Positions 1-12,193 of a DNA stretch of 64,000 bases are shown here, in pieces. This stretch comes from Anas platyrhynchos. Taxonomy: Eukaryota > Chordata > Aves > Anseriformes > Anatidae. Under the pieces are notes generated by a model, which saw only the letters and a list, made by a program, of their open reading frames with translations, ran no database searches and was not told the origin of the DNA. The position numbers were made by a program, and so were the translations under genes. Numbering within the stretch: position 1 is the first letter of the stretch; each line of letters opens with the position of its first letter. Where the stretch lies: contig NC_092592.1 of assembly GCF_047663525.1 (NCBI RefSeq), positions 22,712,501 to 22,776,500 on the forward strand, in the 5' to 3' direction.

Positions 1-1500
1 GACCCCGGCGCTGACAAAGCGGCGGCTAATTGCCGCTGGATGGGTTTTGGGGGGCCGCTCTGCACACGCCTTGCCTTTCCAAGCGATCGTACGGCAGCAA
101 AGTTTGATTTTGTTCACAGCGAGGGGTCTCTGGATTTATGCTCGCTTCCCGTCTGCAAATGATATGCGGCGGGACCCTTTGCAATTACTTTTAAAATGCA
201 TCCGAGACATAGGCTCAGCGGAGAGAGATGGCCCTTGCCTCAGCCCGGGTGAAAATTAGACTTTAAAGTACCCAGATGAAATTTTCAAGTCAGGGACGCG
301 GGATTGGATCAAATCACATAAACTGCAAAAAAAGCAAGTATAATGGCGCATAATTGGTTCTGTAATAGCATTACACAAGGATAATAGCCTGTTATGGCCC
401 CCTGCACATTAAGTGCTTCCCTGGCGTAAAGCCTTTATGATATTAAAGGGGGAATATAATGATATTTTGGTTATTAAATGCGTGTAATTAATTTATGCAC
501 CACTGAAAATAAAGTTGGTATTATGACCCACTCAAGATGCATCAGAAGATGTAAGTCAGACAACTGTTGATAAGTTCTGGTGTCTATGTTTCGTCTAGAC
601 TGCTGATTTTATTTTGGAACAATTGCTTCTCCGGCAGACTACACAAATTTAATATTTTATAAACATTGTAATGTTCTGTGCAGGAAGGGCGAGCAAATCT
701 ACACAGGCTCTCTTAGATCTGATGGGAGTTTAAAGATGTAGCACGTTCATACCAGAGCAAAGGAGATGGATACAGACGATACAGGTGCAGAAATAGATAG
801 AGATTTTAAAGAGACGATGTCTTTGGAAAGTTATTCAGCATATATGATCTCATTAAATAAACACTAATAAGCCTAGAAATATCACCTGCTCTATCTGCCT
901 GTCACACTAGGCATAGACAGATCTCCCTAATGTATAGCCAAGCTGAAATTACGATTCAGTCTTGTAAAGAATTATTTTAGCAAAACAAGGCAAATCCAGA
1001 GAGCCAAACAGATCTGATCTTATCTTACCCATTCACCTACAATTTTAGCATAACAGTAATAGGTTTAGAAAGTTACATTCATACATGCTTATATATATTT
1101 ATATGTATACACATACATAAGGGCTTTTAGGGAAATCTCTGTTTGACAACAAATATTATTGACTTACCATCCAGGCAAGTCTCTGAACTGCAAAGTCTGA
1201 TACGAATCGAGCCGGCTTTTACAGCAGCACCACGCAAGACCAATGTTCTGAATCCGACCACACTCCTTAAAATAGCAGCACATGCTTTAGGTCAATTAAC
1301 CTTAAAAAGAAGAACATAACCCAGAGGTACCGCCTGGATCTCCCCTGCCAGTCTCTGCATCCCAGCCTTTAATATCCATGCAGGGCCAGTACCGCAGGAT
1401 CCCTTTGCACAGAGACAGACAAGCCTTTTCCTTTCTCTGACGTCGTGGAGAGAGTGAAAGTGAGTGTTTTATCATAAGAACCCCTAATAAAATAATAATA
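1..1500. other. Left flank, non-coding, candidate conserved regulatory block
   Basis: No convincing coding exon was found. Roughly 300-560 is a unique AT-rich stretch dense in homeodomain-type ATTA/TAAT cores, including a TAATTAATTTA run near 485-496, with no simple repeats. That texture is typical of conserved developmental enhancers. Established knowledge: in human the homeobox gene DRGX lies just 3' of ERCC6 on the same strand. By inference this flank could be DRGX upstream sequence. I looked for a DRGX first exon or homeodomain here and saw none. Confidence 0.35.
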
Positions 1501-1504
1501 ACTT

Positions 1505-2250
1505 CATTATGGCACTCTTAGGCCTTGCTCTAGTCAGGGGGCTGCATTGCTCTTTTGGCTCCAAGACTCACTTTCTCCCGCAGTTTGAAGCCTGCAAGTT
1601 CAGCGCATTACGGGAGGCAGCGAGGGGGAAATGGAGCCCGGGGAAGTGCTCCAAGTGCTGCTTTTTAAATAGAAGCAGGAGGACCGGGAGTCGGTCGGCT
1701 CAACTTTCTCCCAAGGAGCAGCAGCTGCAAAACAAGGAGATAACCAAGCAATATGAAATCCCCCACCTCTCGCCACCTCGGTGCCTCTTTAATTTTAATG
1801 CACGAGGCGCGGGGTTGACGATAATTAAAAGTTGCCGCTTCGGAGGCTGGGCTCTGCCGTTCGCCGGCGGCCGGAGCCCGGAGGCGGCGGCTGCGGCGCG
1901 GTTCAGCACCCGGGAGAGCTCCGCGCCCGGCTCGGCTCGGCTCGGCACGGCACTGTCCGGCACTGCACGGCATGGCACGGCCCGGCATTGTCCGGCCCAG
2001 CATTGTCCTGCCCGGCATTGTCCGGCCCGGCACGGTTCGGCACGGCTCAGCCCGGCCCGCCGGGGTGTAGCACGAGGAGAGCCCCTTCTCCGCGGGCAGG
2101 AGCGCTGTCAGCGCCGTCGCTGCCTCTCTCCGTGCCCCCCTTTATAGAGGCTTTCCTGCCATGCTGGGACCCCCGAAAATAACCAGAAATCGCTTCGAGT
2201 CGTGGGCAGCGTTCCTCTGGTAGCTCCTCGCTCCTAGCTACCAAGGGGCA
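1505..2250. promoter_or_regulatory. CpG-rich block with minus-strand TATA box (candidate promoter)
   Basis: Base composition turns strongly GC/CpG-rich from about 1830 to 2130 after a long AT-rich run. On the minus strand TATAAA sits at 2146-2141, followed by a G-rich tract, so a transcript would start near 2115 and run toward position 1. The long open frames through this block (for example 1509-2147 on plus and 1665-2033 on minus) are repeat-derived, with R/P/A/G-rich low-complexity translations and no recognisable domain. Promoter status is inferred from composition and the TATA match only. Confidence 0.35.
1925..2062. repeat. GC-rich imperfect minisatellite
   Basis: Imperfect tandem array built from CGGCT, CGGCA and GGCATTGTCC-type units. 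It begins with three near-perfect CGGCT copies and continues as alternating CGGCACGG and CGGCATTGTCC variants. It lies inside the CpG-rich block and accounts for the reading frames that stay open there. Confidence 0.7.
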
Positions 2251-3724
2251 GCATTAAAAGCAATCCGAAGCATGAAATAACACAGAGGTGAGCTACTGTA
2301 TTTCAGGCAGAAAAGCTTTTCTTTGCAAAGTTGTTAAAGTCTGTCCCATGCTTTCGCACTTATCATCACTGTCGTCATTGCCAGTGTCAGTATTAGGTAA
2401 CAGGTCTGCAAGGAGAAGCCCGGTATAATTCTGGATGGATGTTTTGGTGATTGTGCCTGTCTTAAAGTAAAACTGCTCGTGTGCTGCTCACACAAACACA
2501 TCTGTTCTCAATTTCCTCCCGTGACAGTAAAACCTAGCACTGGGCTGAGATACGCAGGAACTGAATGGACGTTTTCCTTCGGAGCTCTCAGCTTTGAGGG
2601 GATCATTCGTAACACTCAAGAAAGTCTGAATGGCTCAAGTTTGATGAAATGGCTCTCTTGTCTTTCCATGTCCAAACACTTCCTTTCCCATGATTCTCAA
2701 TACCTGACCACAAAAAAAGCTAGCAGCTAAAAGGTTATTTTACCCTAATTCATGTGCAGTAAAATGTATTTTCCAATTAACCAAATTTGCCGATTTGTCC
2801 CGCTTGGACACTCTTATAATTTATAATGTAAAAGTGTTCTTTCTTTATCTAAAGACCAAGGTGACTGCTTTTAATTTTCTGTAACCTCTTTACACTTGAT
2901 GTTCACCAGACTCATAATGTTAATTGGCTTCATATACGGATCATCAGTTTAATGAAGGAATAAATCCTATGTTGCTTTATGTCCCTCTGTTTTAACAATG
3001 ATTGCTTTAATGAAGAATGTGACGTGTTTGAAATCAAAGCTGCAGGAGACATTAGGTGTTTTTTTTTCTTTAAAAATTATGATTGAAATGCTTATTTAAA
3101 GCTAAAGCAGATTTCCATATTTCAAAAGGTTTTATTTAAATCATTCTCCATGGAAAATACCAACACATTCTTCAGCAAGTAACTTTCTTTCTAGTTATGA
3201 CTAGAGACTGAATAACACAGTTTTGTAACATAAACATCCCAATTAGGTTATTAAAATATCTCTGAGCTGATTTTATCCCAGTGCAGTTTTCATTCAGAGT
3301 TTAAGTAAAACTCCTGCTGAGTTCAAGAAGAGTTATGCCTGCCTAAATAAGGAGCATTTGAGTGTAACAAATACATCCCTTAGTCAGCCCACTGTGTTTT
3401 CATTGTTCACATGTAGATGAAGAAAAGTATAGGGGAGAAAGAATTGTCAGTTCACACACACAAGCTCTGTGTTGCTGTAATCTATTTCTTCCCATGGGGA
3501 TTTTAGGATTTCGGGAGCAAGGGTAAAATGTAATGAAACATAGGCTCGTGTAAAGGTAGGTGACTGCAAATCAGAGCATCAATTAGGCCAAGCTGGAAAG
3601 CAGCAATTACACCGAACTGCATGTGCCCGTTATACTAGCTACAGCAGGTTTAAAATGTACAAAGCAAATGCATTCTGGTAATTGAACTTTTACATTCCTG
3701 GTCCCACTTATAATGAAAGTAACC

Positions 3725-3762
3725 TTTTTTCTTTTTCTTTTTCTTTTTCTTTTTCTTTTTTT
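3725..3762. repeat. (TTTTTC)n microsatellite
   Basis: A T-tract interrupted by single C residues every six bases (at 3731, 3737, 3743, 3749 and 3755), giving about five near-perfect hexanucleotide units. Confidence 0.85.
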
Positions 3763-4453
3763 CCCCTCTAATGGGGAGTACATATGATGGATATATTTTG
3801 TCTCATTTGAGAGCTTCAGTCTGGACCAAAACTACATGATCCTTAGATATGGGAACATGCAACCCAGAAGTGGAAAGTCTCTAATCAAGGCGTGGGACAG
3901 GATTGAGCAATCAATGGACTCAGATGGAAATTTCAGGACATGTCAGAGGAAGCGGAAGGGAGGGAAAGTTACTAGCTACAATTCCATACCACTGAGAAGT
4001 CATACAGTGCGCCAGGCCTGATCCCATGACCTGCTTGGTTTATGTCTCCACTAGTATTATACTCATTCAACGCTGGTCACACCAACATTATCACACCTTC
4101 TCCTATCCCTCCCTCCTCCATGCCATTACTGTGTCTGAGAGAACTGTGCACTGCCTTTCAGTGCTGCCCAGAACTATACCCCATGGCCAGCACCATAAAA
4201 ACATGCAGAAGGCATGTTTTGCCCTCGCACTCCACAGAGAACTATAAAATACTCTGAGGCATCTCTAGAGGAACAGATGATTCGTCTACCAGGAGGCCCA
4301 TTCAATAGCAACAGTTCTCTATGTGGGGCTGTGCCTTCATCCAACCTGTGCCTGGTCCCTGTGCTTGTTACTGTTTGAAGTGACTCAGTAAAGGCTGGAA
4401 CTATTCCAGGAGTTGTTGAGGCAAAACAACACTATTTTTCAAGGGGATTGTCT

Positions 4454-4489
4454 GTTTTTTGTTTTTGTTTTTGTTTTTGTTTTTTGTTT
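4454..4489. repeat. (GTTTTT)n microsatellite
   Basis: G residues at 4454, 4461, 4467, 4473, 4479 and 4486, separated by runs of five or six T, make an imperfect hexanucleotide array. Confidence 0.85.
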
Positions 4490-4624
4490 AGTAAACATGT
4501 CATATGAAGATACTTCTTCCCAGATGTGCTCTTTCCCACTAAAATGAACCTTCTAATCAAGATTTGTGAGAAAAGACTTCCAAGGGAGCAGCTATAAGAC
4601 TGAAAAAAAAGTAGTAGCAATACT

Positions 4625-4755
4625 TGAAGGTAGGAAAATGAGGTACAGAAAGACTGACAATTTCCTCAAGTTGTCCATAATGGACAAATACTGCAGAAGA
4701 GAGCAGTGGACTCAGAGTGTGTAAGTCAGTATCTTAATTGTTTGACCTTGCCTTT
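4625..4755 (+). mobile_element. Possible MIR/CORE-SINE remnant
   Basis: The stretch contains a GAAAATGAGGTACAGAAAGA segment, then a degraded middle with AGAGAGCAGTGGACTCAGAG. By eye this follows the conserved core and tail of MIR-like SINEs (an ACTGAGG-CACAGAGAGG-type core followed by a CAGAG-type region). It abuts the pentanucleotide repeat that starts at 4766. The match is by eye only and diverged. Confidence 0.35.
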
Positions 4756-4765
4756 AGAAACTGTA

Positions 4766-4885
4766 TTTATTTTATTTTATTTTATTTTATTTTATTTTAT
4801 TTTATTTTATTTTATTTTATTTTATTTTATTTTATTTTATTTCATTTCATTTCATTTCATTTCATTTCATTTCATTTCATTTTAT
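4766..4885. repeat. Compound pentanucleotide repeat (TTTTA)15(TTTCA)8
   Basis: Fifteen uninterrupted TTTAT-phase units (pentamer TTTTA) run from 4766 to 4840. They pass in perfect register into eight uninterrupted TTCAT-phase units (pentamer TTTCA) at 4841-4880, closed by one more TTTAT unit. The purity of both blocks suggests a recent or still mutable locus. Confidence 0.95.
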
Positions 4886-6828
4886 TTTTCCTAGAAGCTG
4901 CTGCTCTGGCTTGCCAGAATCCAATGTTTTTTAAAATTCAACAGATTTTACGCAAATATGGATGACATCATTATTGATACTAATTACCCTGGTCAAAGGC
5001 AGAAAAGTGATTTCCTATTGCCCAAAAGGTACACAGAACTAATAGAAGGTTGAAAGCTATGGAGGTCAGAGTTAAAAATTGAAAGACACGTGTCCTTATT
5101 TTACCATGGACTTGATAGTGTATCTGGAATTATTCAGATGTTTGGAAAGAACTGGCCCTTGACCTATATATACATCACTCATACTATTGTTTATTCCTGC
5201 TTTGTTTAAAGGAAGCACTTTTAGGAACAGAAATATAATGTTCTTAAATATATCCTGATCCATGTAAAGCCCATAAAACAAATACCTGCTTTTCAAAGAT
5301 GATAACTATTGTCAGGAAATTATCTGTGATTTCTAAAAACCTGAAAGCATCTTTCCAGAGACATGGTCTCTTTACTTCTCCATGACTCCTTGTGTGAACA
5401 GGACAGGAAAATTGGGCTTCTGGCAGAATAACCTTGCCTTAGATCTCTAGGTTAGTATGGAGATGGTCCAGCACTGTGTTTATGATACTTAGATAGGTAT
5501 TATGCTGCTGTCATGGCCTTGTTCCTCGCCAAGTGGGATAAAGCCAAATCTTCATTTCAATATCAACAAGGTAAACCTGTGTGCTTATTCGATGAAATTC
5601 CTCTCCCCCTTTTTCTTCTTCTCATGATGGATGGGTAACAGTTTATATGTAACACCTCCTCAGTCCTTCAGCCCTACCCTTCTGACCATTCTTAAATTCA
5701 AGCCAAGTTCATTCCTGCTCTAATACTTAGTAGTTGATTTCATGGGAAACTAGGACTAGGCCTTTCTCCATCCAAATCCCTCTGGAGTTACTTCCAATGA
5801 TCTGGATGCTCTGCACTAGAACATTTCTAATGAAAGGCATTGCTGCAACACTGATAATGGTATTCACTGATATCCAGAGGTTTGTTGATTCAAAGAATGA
5901 GATGGAAACATTTAAATAAGCTGAATATTACATGAATGAAGGAAAGGAGGAAATCATAATTTGTTCTTCGAGCTTATGAATTAGGCAATGCAGTGCCATG
6001 CAAAATTTAGAGGCAGGGTCCTAGAGCATTCCAAAAAAAATTCAGCTTGAGACCATCCATGCCATCTTTCAGCTCTAGTGTAATGAATCTTATCTTTCCC
6101 AACATATTTTCTTAAATCAGGACCACAAAGCCCTCCCTCCAGCCCTTCTGTGCCCTCTGTCTCAGTTTCTTACCCTAAAATCCAGGTCCTTTAACAGTTT
6201 CAGGCACTTTGTAGGACTTGGTCTACATAAGAAGTAAGTCTGAAAGGCTTCAGGCAGAGCTTTAAACAAGAACAAGTTATCACACATCATGGTACTTGCA
6301 AGGTCACTACCTATCAATGAAAGAGGTTGTCTTTGTGGTCATATGTATAGATAAATAGCACACAGAAGTTACCAAAATGTCCTGATCTGAAGACAGTGTG
6401 TGGTGAAAAAGGCAAGGCTGGGTAACCTTGAGAAGCACAAAGCTCTGGGCAGCTGATGGACTTCTTGTACCTATGGCAGGCCTTGCTCAAGAAGAAAGTG
6501 ATATATGTATGAGCTGTCATCAGAGAAACAAGAGAAGTGGAATGGCCACAGTCTTTCTGTTAATCAATTTATTTACACTGCCTGACTGCTGGCATTCTCT
6601 GGAGTTTATTTAGGTTTATTTATTGAAATTTAGGTTTATTTTCTTGGCCTATCCTGAGCAAATTGCATTATATTTTCAAAGTTTACATTTACATGTTACA
6701 GGTACATTTGATTTGCAATCACAAATGTCAGAACACATCTCTTTTGCAGCCCAAAACTAGAAGAAACCTGCTCAAAATATTTTTTTGAAGATTTAATGTT
6801 GATCTTTGAACACTGAAACTGTTCACAG

Positions 6829-6856
6829 AAAAAAAAAAAAGCAAAAAAAAAAAAAA
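6829..6856. repeat. A-rich tract
   Basis: Two poly-A runs separated by GC. No adjoining retroelement body could be recognised, so this may simply be a low-complexity tract. Confidence 0.8.
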
Positions 6857-8399
6857 GCTCTTTTGACATTTTGTTCCAAAAATCATAAAACTTTTGAAAA
6901 TGTCCAAAAGGCACTTGCAACGAAGAAAACGCTAAAATCGCTTCAAATTACAAATGTAAAAATAATGTTGTTAAAATAAAAATAAATTATTATGAAACTC
7001 TGAAACATTTCAATGTGTAAAATGCTTCTTTAACTTTTTGTCAAGCAAAAATTATGGCAGCTGATTTGACTGCTTGACCCTGAACCGCCTCAGGTACCTG
7101 CGCCCAGGAGGAAAGCAGTGAGCAGTGAGTCACAAAGCCAGTGGTGCCCTGGGGTGTGACTCCACGCCATGCTCTGTCCTGTCCACTCACCAAAGACTGC
7201 TGTCTTTGAAACAGCTTCTGAGCTGCTTCTGTACACGTCTGTAAACCTTTTGGAGGAACCAGATGGGAACTTGGTGGCCGTGGGCCTGCCTCATGTGTAG
7301 TACATCACTGGTTGCAGCATCCTCCAGAGGAGGGAGCTGGTGGGCAACTGGAAATGGACACGGAGTGCAACCTCTGACTCCCATCCACCTGCACAGCAAT
7401 TTTGAGCTCCCAAGGCTCTAAACCCTGTTTGAAAACATCACTTGGGGGCTGCTTGTTGCCAGTGTTGTACCAATTGGAAATCAGTCTTGGGTTCTACTCT
7501 AAGAGTGTAAAAAAAAGGCTGAAAATGCAGCATCTCACAAAATGTACTGTTGTGAGTCAGAAAGACTTACTACAATAATAACTATAAATGATATTTGGAA
7601 GCAGGAGATTATTATATTCTGGGAGAAATAATCCTAGGAGACCTCAGGACATCTCAGAAGTGATATGGATGTATTATGATTTGCTGACCCATTTTCCACC
7701 AGAAAAACAGAGCAAAATTTTGCATAATTGTACAGTACCAACTGAAAATAAAATAAGTCAACTACTTTCATTTCACAAGCTAGGCAATTACCAAGCCAAC
7801 CTGTGTGAAATTCCCAGGGTAATGCGTAAATGTAAATAGGTTCACTCAGGAACAGTGGATTTCTATAGTCTTGAGAATTTGGAAATGGTTTTGCATTGCC
7901 ATAATCTTAAAAGAAAAGTGGGGTTTGTTTATTTTTTTGTTTGTTTTTAACAAGACAAAATCTTTGTAAGAAAATAAGCAGAGAAACTCTGTCAAAACCC
8001 AGTGTTAAAACTAAATACCGCATTTAGGAAATGTACAGTTACTCGGGATGGGAAGCAACAAGCACCACGCAGAGTTCAAAAAATGCAAAGTCTTGCACCT
8101 GAGAGAGAACAAATGACTCCTTTCAAGCTACCTGGAAGACACGGAACAGAACCTATACTGACTTGCACCTATAGACACTGGTTTTACACTGCCCGACGAT
8201 TCTGTCTAACCTGATAGTTCAAAGTTAACCACACACGATTTCTGTGAGCGCATTTGAACCAATATACTGCGACTTATGCCATAACACTGTTTTGTGTTAT
8301 GAGACTAGGATTTACAGCATCTCCAAATCACGGTTTCAGTTAAAGGTCCATCAGTTCTCAGAAACAGGTCATTTTCCCACTTAGACGCAAAGCTTTTGT

Positions 8400-8690
8400 T
8401 TTCAACAACTAAAACAGGCTGTGATCTAGCTTTGAATTAGGGCAGTTAATATCTGCATGAATCTATAACTGCACGCATCCTTGTGACAACAAGAAGTTAG
8501 CAGTCCTTCTTGTTCTCTGAATAGCTTCTAGCAATAAAGCCAGTAAGAAGAAAGAAAACATTCAATTAGCTGCTTTAAGGCACAATTGTCTCATTCACAA
8601 CAGGTCATTTCACACCTGCTAACTACTCTCCTTGAAGGTGAGCTACACTCAACACCAGAAGGGGAGAAATGGCCTAGGTGTGACATATGT
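8400..8690. promoter_or_regulatory. Candidate conserved element with paired T-box sites
   Basis: A unique block with CAATTAGC homeodomain-type sequence near 8562, an exact TTTCACACCT T-box half-site at 8608-8617, and an inverted AGGTGTGACA site at 8676-8685 (9 of 10 to the same consensus). The two sites face opposite ways, 58 bases apart. It lies about 5 kb downstream of the stop codon of the ADMP-type gene. Enhancer function is inferred from motif content. Confidence 0.3.
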
Positions 8691-10454
8691 TTCTTCAAAG
8701 CCATTGAAATGCTTCCCTTGGAAGTGGCAATGTTCTCAAATTAGCCCTGAGCACCCCACCTCACTTACAGATAAGTAGCACCATCCTGGTTCATGAACCA
8801 GGAGGAAGGCTGCCTCTGTACAAACAGGAGTGCAATATACGCATGGGTGTGTATAAAGAGGAATCCACATGTGAAGTATTTGCATGTATGTATTTGCAGA
8901 CGGTGCACATGTGATCTTAAAGCAGCTGGAGCTGGATTGGAGATGGTCTGGAGCGTTCAGTACCTGTGGGAAAGCCCAGGCACCCAGCTCTGCTCCTCTC
9001 CTTTCAGGAGACAAGCTCCAGGACTATGAACCATGTACTACTTCTGGAGATCTTTTAAGTAAAACACATAAATGTCACTTTTCCTACAAGGAGAATGGGC
9101 CCATAGTAAATTCCCCAGGTAAAGCAGAGACAACTCAGCACACTCCTAACTGGGTGCCTCATATCATTTTAAAGGCCCGCAGAGCAGAGGCCTAGCAGCT
9201 GCTTACAGCACCCCTGTGCTCCAGTTTCCTCGGGCCAGGCACAGTTCAGTTATCTGAAAACAAATCACAAAGGAAACCACTCCTGACCAGTTCCTCCAGG
9301 CCAATCCCTTCTGCATCACAGCCACAGGACACCCCCAGCATAGCGTACCTCTTCCTTGCTTCAGTGCCAAGAAGCACCTTCCTCTATTCCTCATGACAAG
9401 AGCACCACAGAAATCCCACTTGTAGAACCACTTGATCTACAGTGCACCATAGAAATCTGATCTCTTATAGATTTCTGCTCTTTACCATTCTCGCCCCCAG
9501 AACACACCCAGATCCTGCTTAACATCCCATCGCAGAGGTGATTGGGCTGGGTTTGGTGTGCTCCACACCCCATACAATAATGAACGTGACTGTGTGCACC
9601 TCACTCACCTGGACCTCCAGTTCCAAACCTGGGACATCCTCTGTGTCACGGCATCAAGTGTAACCCTGCAGCTTTAGCATGTGGTTGCATTTTCTTCCTA
9701 GCCATCGTCTCAGAAATGGATCTCATAGTCTCTTTCTGCCTCTGAAATCCCGCTTTTCATGTGCCTGGGGGAGTAGAACACAAGTTGTGTTATTTACCAG
9801 AGGAGAATCACACTGATGTTGTGCAACTGAGAGGATACAGATGCCCATGGCCTGACAGAGACCTAAGCCAGCAAACCTCAAGCTGTAGAGCTGGATACAC
9901 GACCAGAATGGCAAAATGGGGACCCCGCTTCCAGCCACCAGCTGAACCAGTGCAGACAGCCCTACGTGTGCTGTCACCGTGCCTTTGGTGAGGCCTGGAG
10001 TTGGTGGCAGTGGAGATGCTGCAAGGATCTCACTCCTTCATTGCAGGGAGATGCAGGGGATCCTCTGCATCTCTCTGAATTTGGTTGTCTGAGGTGTATC
10101 ACCCTGCATATAAAACCTGCAGTCATTCTGTTTTGTTTCGTCTCTCTACAAGGTGAGCTTGTCAGGGCCAGATAATGCTCCTCATCAGTACTGGTACAGT
10201 GTTTATCAGAGAATTTGCTCCCAATCTTGCTGTCTCTTGGTGCTGCAGTGATGGAATGTGAAGTAACAACACAATCTGTGCCACCAGCCCTGCTTCAGAC
10301 AGTCCATTCTGAAGACTAGCTACATTCCCTTCGAACCCCTAGCTGTTGCTTTTTGGCACGCCACCTAAACATGCCATGTTCTGCTTGTTGCATTTCTTTT
10401 CCAGAATTCTTATTTATTTCTGTTGACCAATATCAAGAAAAGGCATCCTTATTC

Positions 10455-10459
10455 AAAAA

Positions 10460-10490
<31 letters not shown>

Positions 10491-10493
10491 ATA
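10455..10493. repeat. (AAAT)n microsatellite
   Basis: About nine near-perfect AAAT/TAAA tetranucleotide units followed by a T-run. Confidence 0.9.
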
Positions 10494-10509
10494 TTTTTTT
10501 TAAAAAAAG

Positions 10510-10860
10510 CAGCAGAATACTTATGCTTAATTGTTATTCTAATTACAAGTTCCGGTGCAGTGTAAATTTTTTCCCCTGGCATTATTATGAACCTCATTTC
10601 CTTACAAAGTCCAGGATAAACAATTCCAATATATTTTGTTTTAATTATCAGGGTTTAATGGGGCATAATGAGACTATGTTGAGTGGCGCAGAAAAAAATA
10701 ATAATTTAATGTGTGCAAAACTACTGAGCTCTCCTAGCTTGACTGTGCATATTTAACCTATTGTGGTACAGCACTGCATTAACTAATATTCAGTGTGGCC
10801 ATAATTTCTTTATTAATTTTACCTGTGTTTCAATGGAAAATTTGCCTTTTTTTTTCCTGG
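10510..10860. promoter_or_regulatory. Candidate conserved non-coding block
   Basis: A unique, AT-rich but non-repetitive stretch with several homeodomain-type cores (TTAATTGT, TCTAATTAC, TTTAATTATC, ATTAATTTTAC). No splice-compatible coding exon was seen. The composition resembles conserved developmental enhancers. The call is inference without alignment. Confidence 0.25.
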
Positions 10861-12187
10861 CATCTAAAACACAAGGAAACCCATTAAGATATCCTAGAAA
10901 AATATGGGTAATTCTCTGAGATGGCCAGTGAAAGATGCAGCTGCTATGCAGCTTATGGTTCTGTAAACATTTGTCAAGTTACAGATAGAAGACTGGAGTA
11001 CGTTGTATGCGAAGCTGTCCCAGCCAGTCTGTTCCAAATACGGCCGTTCTCCCACTGTTACTTGGCAGTGAAAACTGCTGGCCTTAGTTCCTAGGGTCTC
11101 TACTAAAATGAGCAAAGATTACATCAGCTGAAGTCACCATTCAGAAACGCCTTTGTCTAGACTCTCACTATAGGTGTATTTTCCCACTCCCAAGGTATAG
11201 TTCTTAAAAACTTAAAATGCCACAGATACTTTTGTGGTTAAAGGGAGTCCACTGGACTCCCTGCACCTACACCATACAGCTCACACATGCATAGTTCATC
11301 CCATAGTCTGCTGGAGGGAAACACAGAAATCCCATCATCACAGCTTATTTCCCTTGCCTTGGGGGAATCAAGCCTTTTGTCCCCAACAGAAATGAGCTTC
11401 CTGAATGCTTCACTGCCTGTTCTATTCTGGACTGAGCACATTTGCCTTAACTGCTGTTCTCAGAGCAGTTCTGCTTTAGGTTACTCTCAGAGCTGTTCTG
11501 ACATCAGTATCTAAGCTCTGCTGGTCATTTACAACAGCCTCTGTGATCTTTTATTAACAGAAGTAACTAGGCAGGAGAAAACCCTTCTCTCCACACTGAC
11601 TCATGCATGCCATCCTTTCTAAATTCTCGTCTTGCTCAGGGCTCCCTACCCCACCCATTCCAGGCTGTAGTTCTGGTAAGTACATGCCTGGTCTACACAT
11701 ACTGGGTACAGCCTTCACATACATATATTATAATCTGTGAATAACAGCATTTATTTCATCTTAGCTTTCTAACTTACTGAAATATTAATAAAGGCATCAC
11801 AAGGTATCACAACATACCCACAAATAAGGTCTTACAGACCAAGAAAATCGAAAGAATCTCAAGGTATGAAGGTCAAGACCTGCTTAAGGCACACCACATG
11901 TGAAGAACCCTGAAGAACTTTAATCTCTGCACCTAACTAAAGTGAAAATTACAAGAAGCTCCAATGCAAATTTCTCTTCAGAAATAACTACTGCATCCTG
12001 CCTGAAGGGAAATGCTTCTATTCTGCTTATTTGTTCTGCTCCTGACATGGAGACCGAGGTCTTCATTCAGTGTCCATTGAGGCCGCTGAGAACATCCTCT
12101 CTTCTGGCAAAGTATTTGACTTTGGGAAGGTGGTTCAAATACAGCATAGACACACACACACACAAATGCAATGTTACACTGCATAAT

Positions 12188-12193
12188 TTTATT
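12188..12193 (-). terminator. Candidate poly(A) signal of the ADMP-type gene
   Basis: AATAAA on the minus strand is the first canonical hexamer I see downstream of the TAA stop, giving a 3' UTR of about 1.37 kb. A weaker ATTAAA-type hexamer lies about 55 bases upstream of it, near 12247-12252. Confidence 0.4.

Larger units (their letters stand above)
2251..12187. other. Intergenic region without recognisable genes
   Basis: About 10 kb between the left CpG-rich block and the 3' end of the ADMP-type gene. All open frames are short and lack recognisable domains or plausible splice partners. The stretch holds several microsatellites, a possible ancient SINE near 4625-4755, and unique AT-rich blocks (about 2740-3100, 8400-8690 and 10510-10860) that resemble conserved non-coding elements. 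These are listed separately. Confidence 0.6.

Noticed and set aside
1509-2147. 212-codon plus-strand frame and overlapping minus-strand frames
   Set aside because: Half of it is translated GC-rich minisatellite (Arg/Ala/Gly/His runs). It has no domain, and several frames on both strands stay open because of base composition.
1-2250. DRGX first exon or homeodomain exon
   Set aside because: Expected from human synteny, but no matching peptide or homeodomain motif was found on either strand.
4706-4965. Open frames with FILFY- and FISFH-type repeats
   Set aside because: Direct translation of the pentanucleotide microsatellite.
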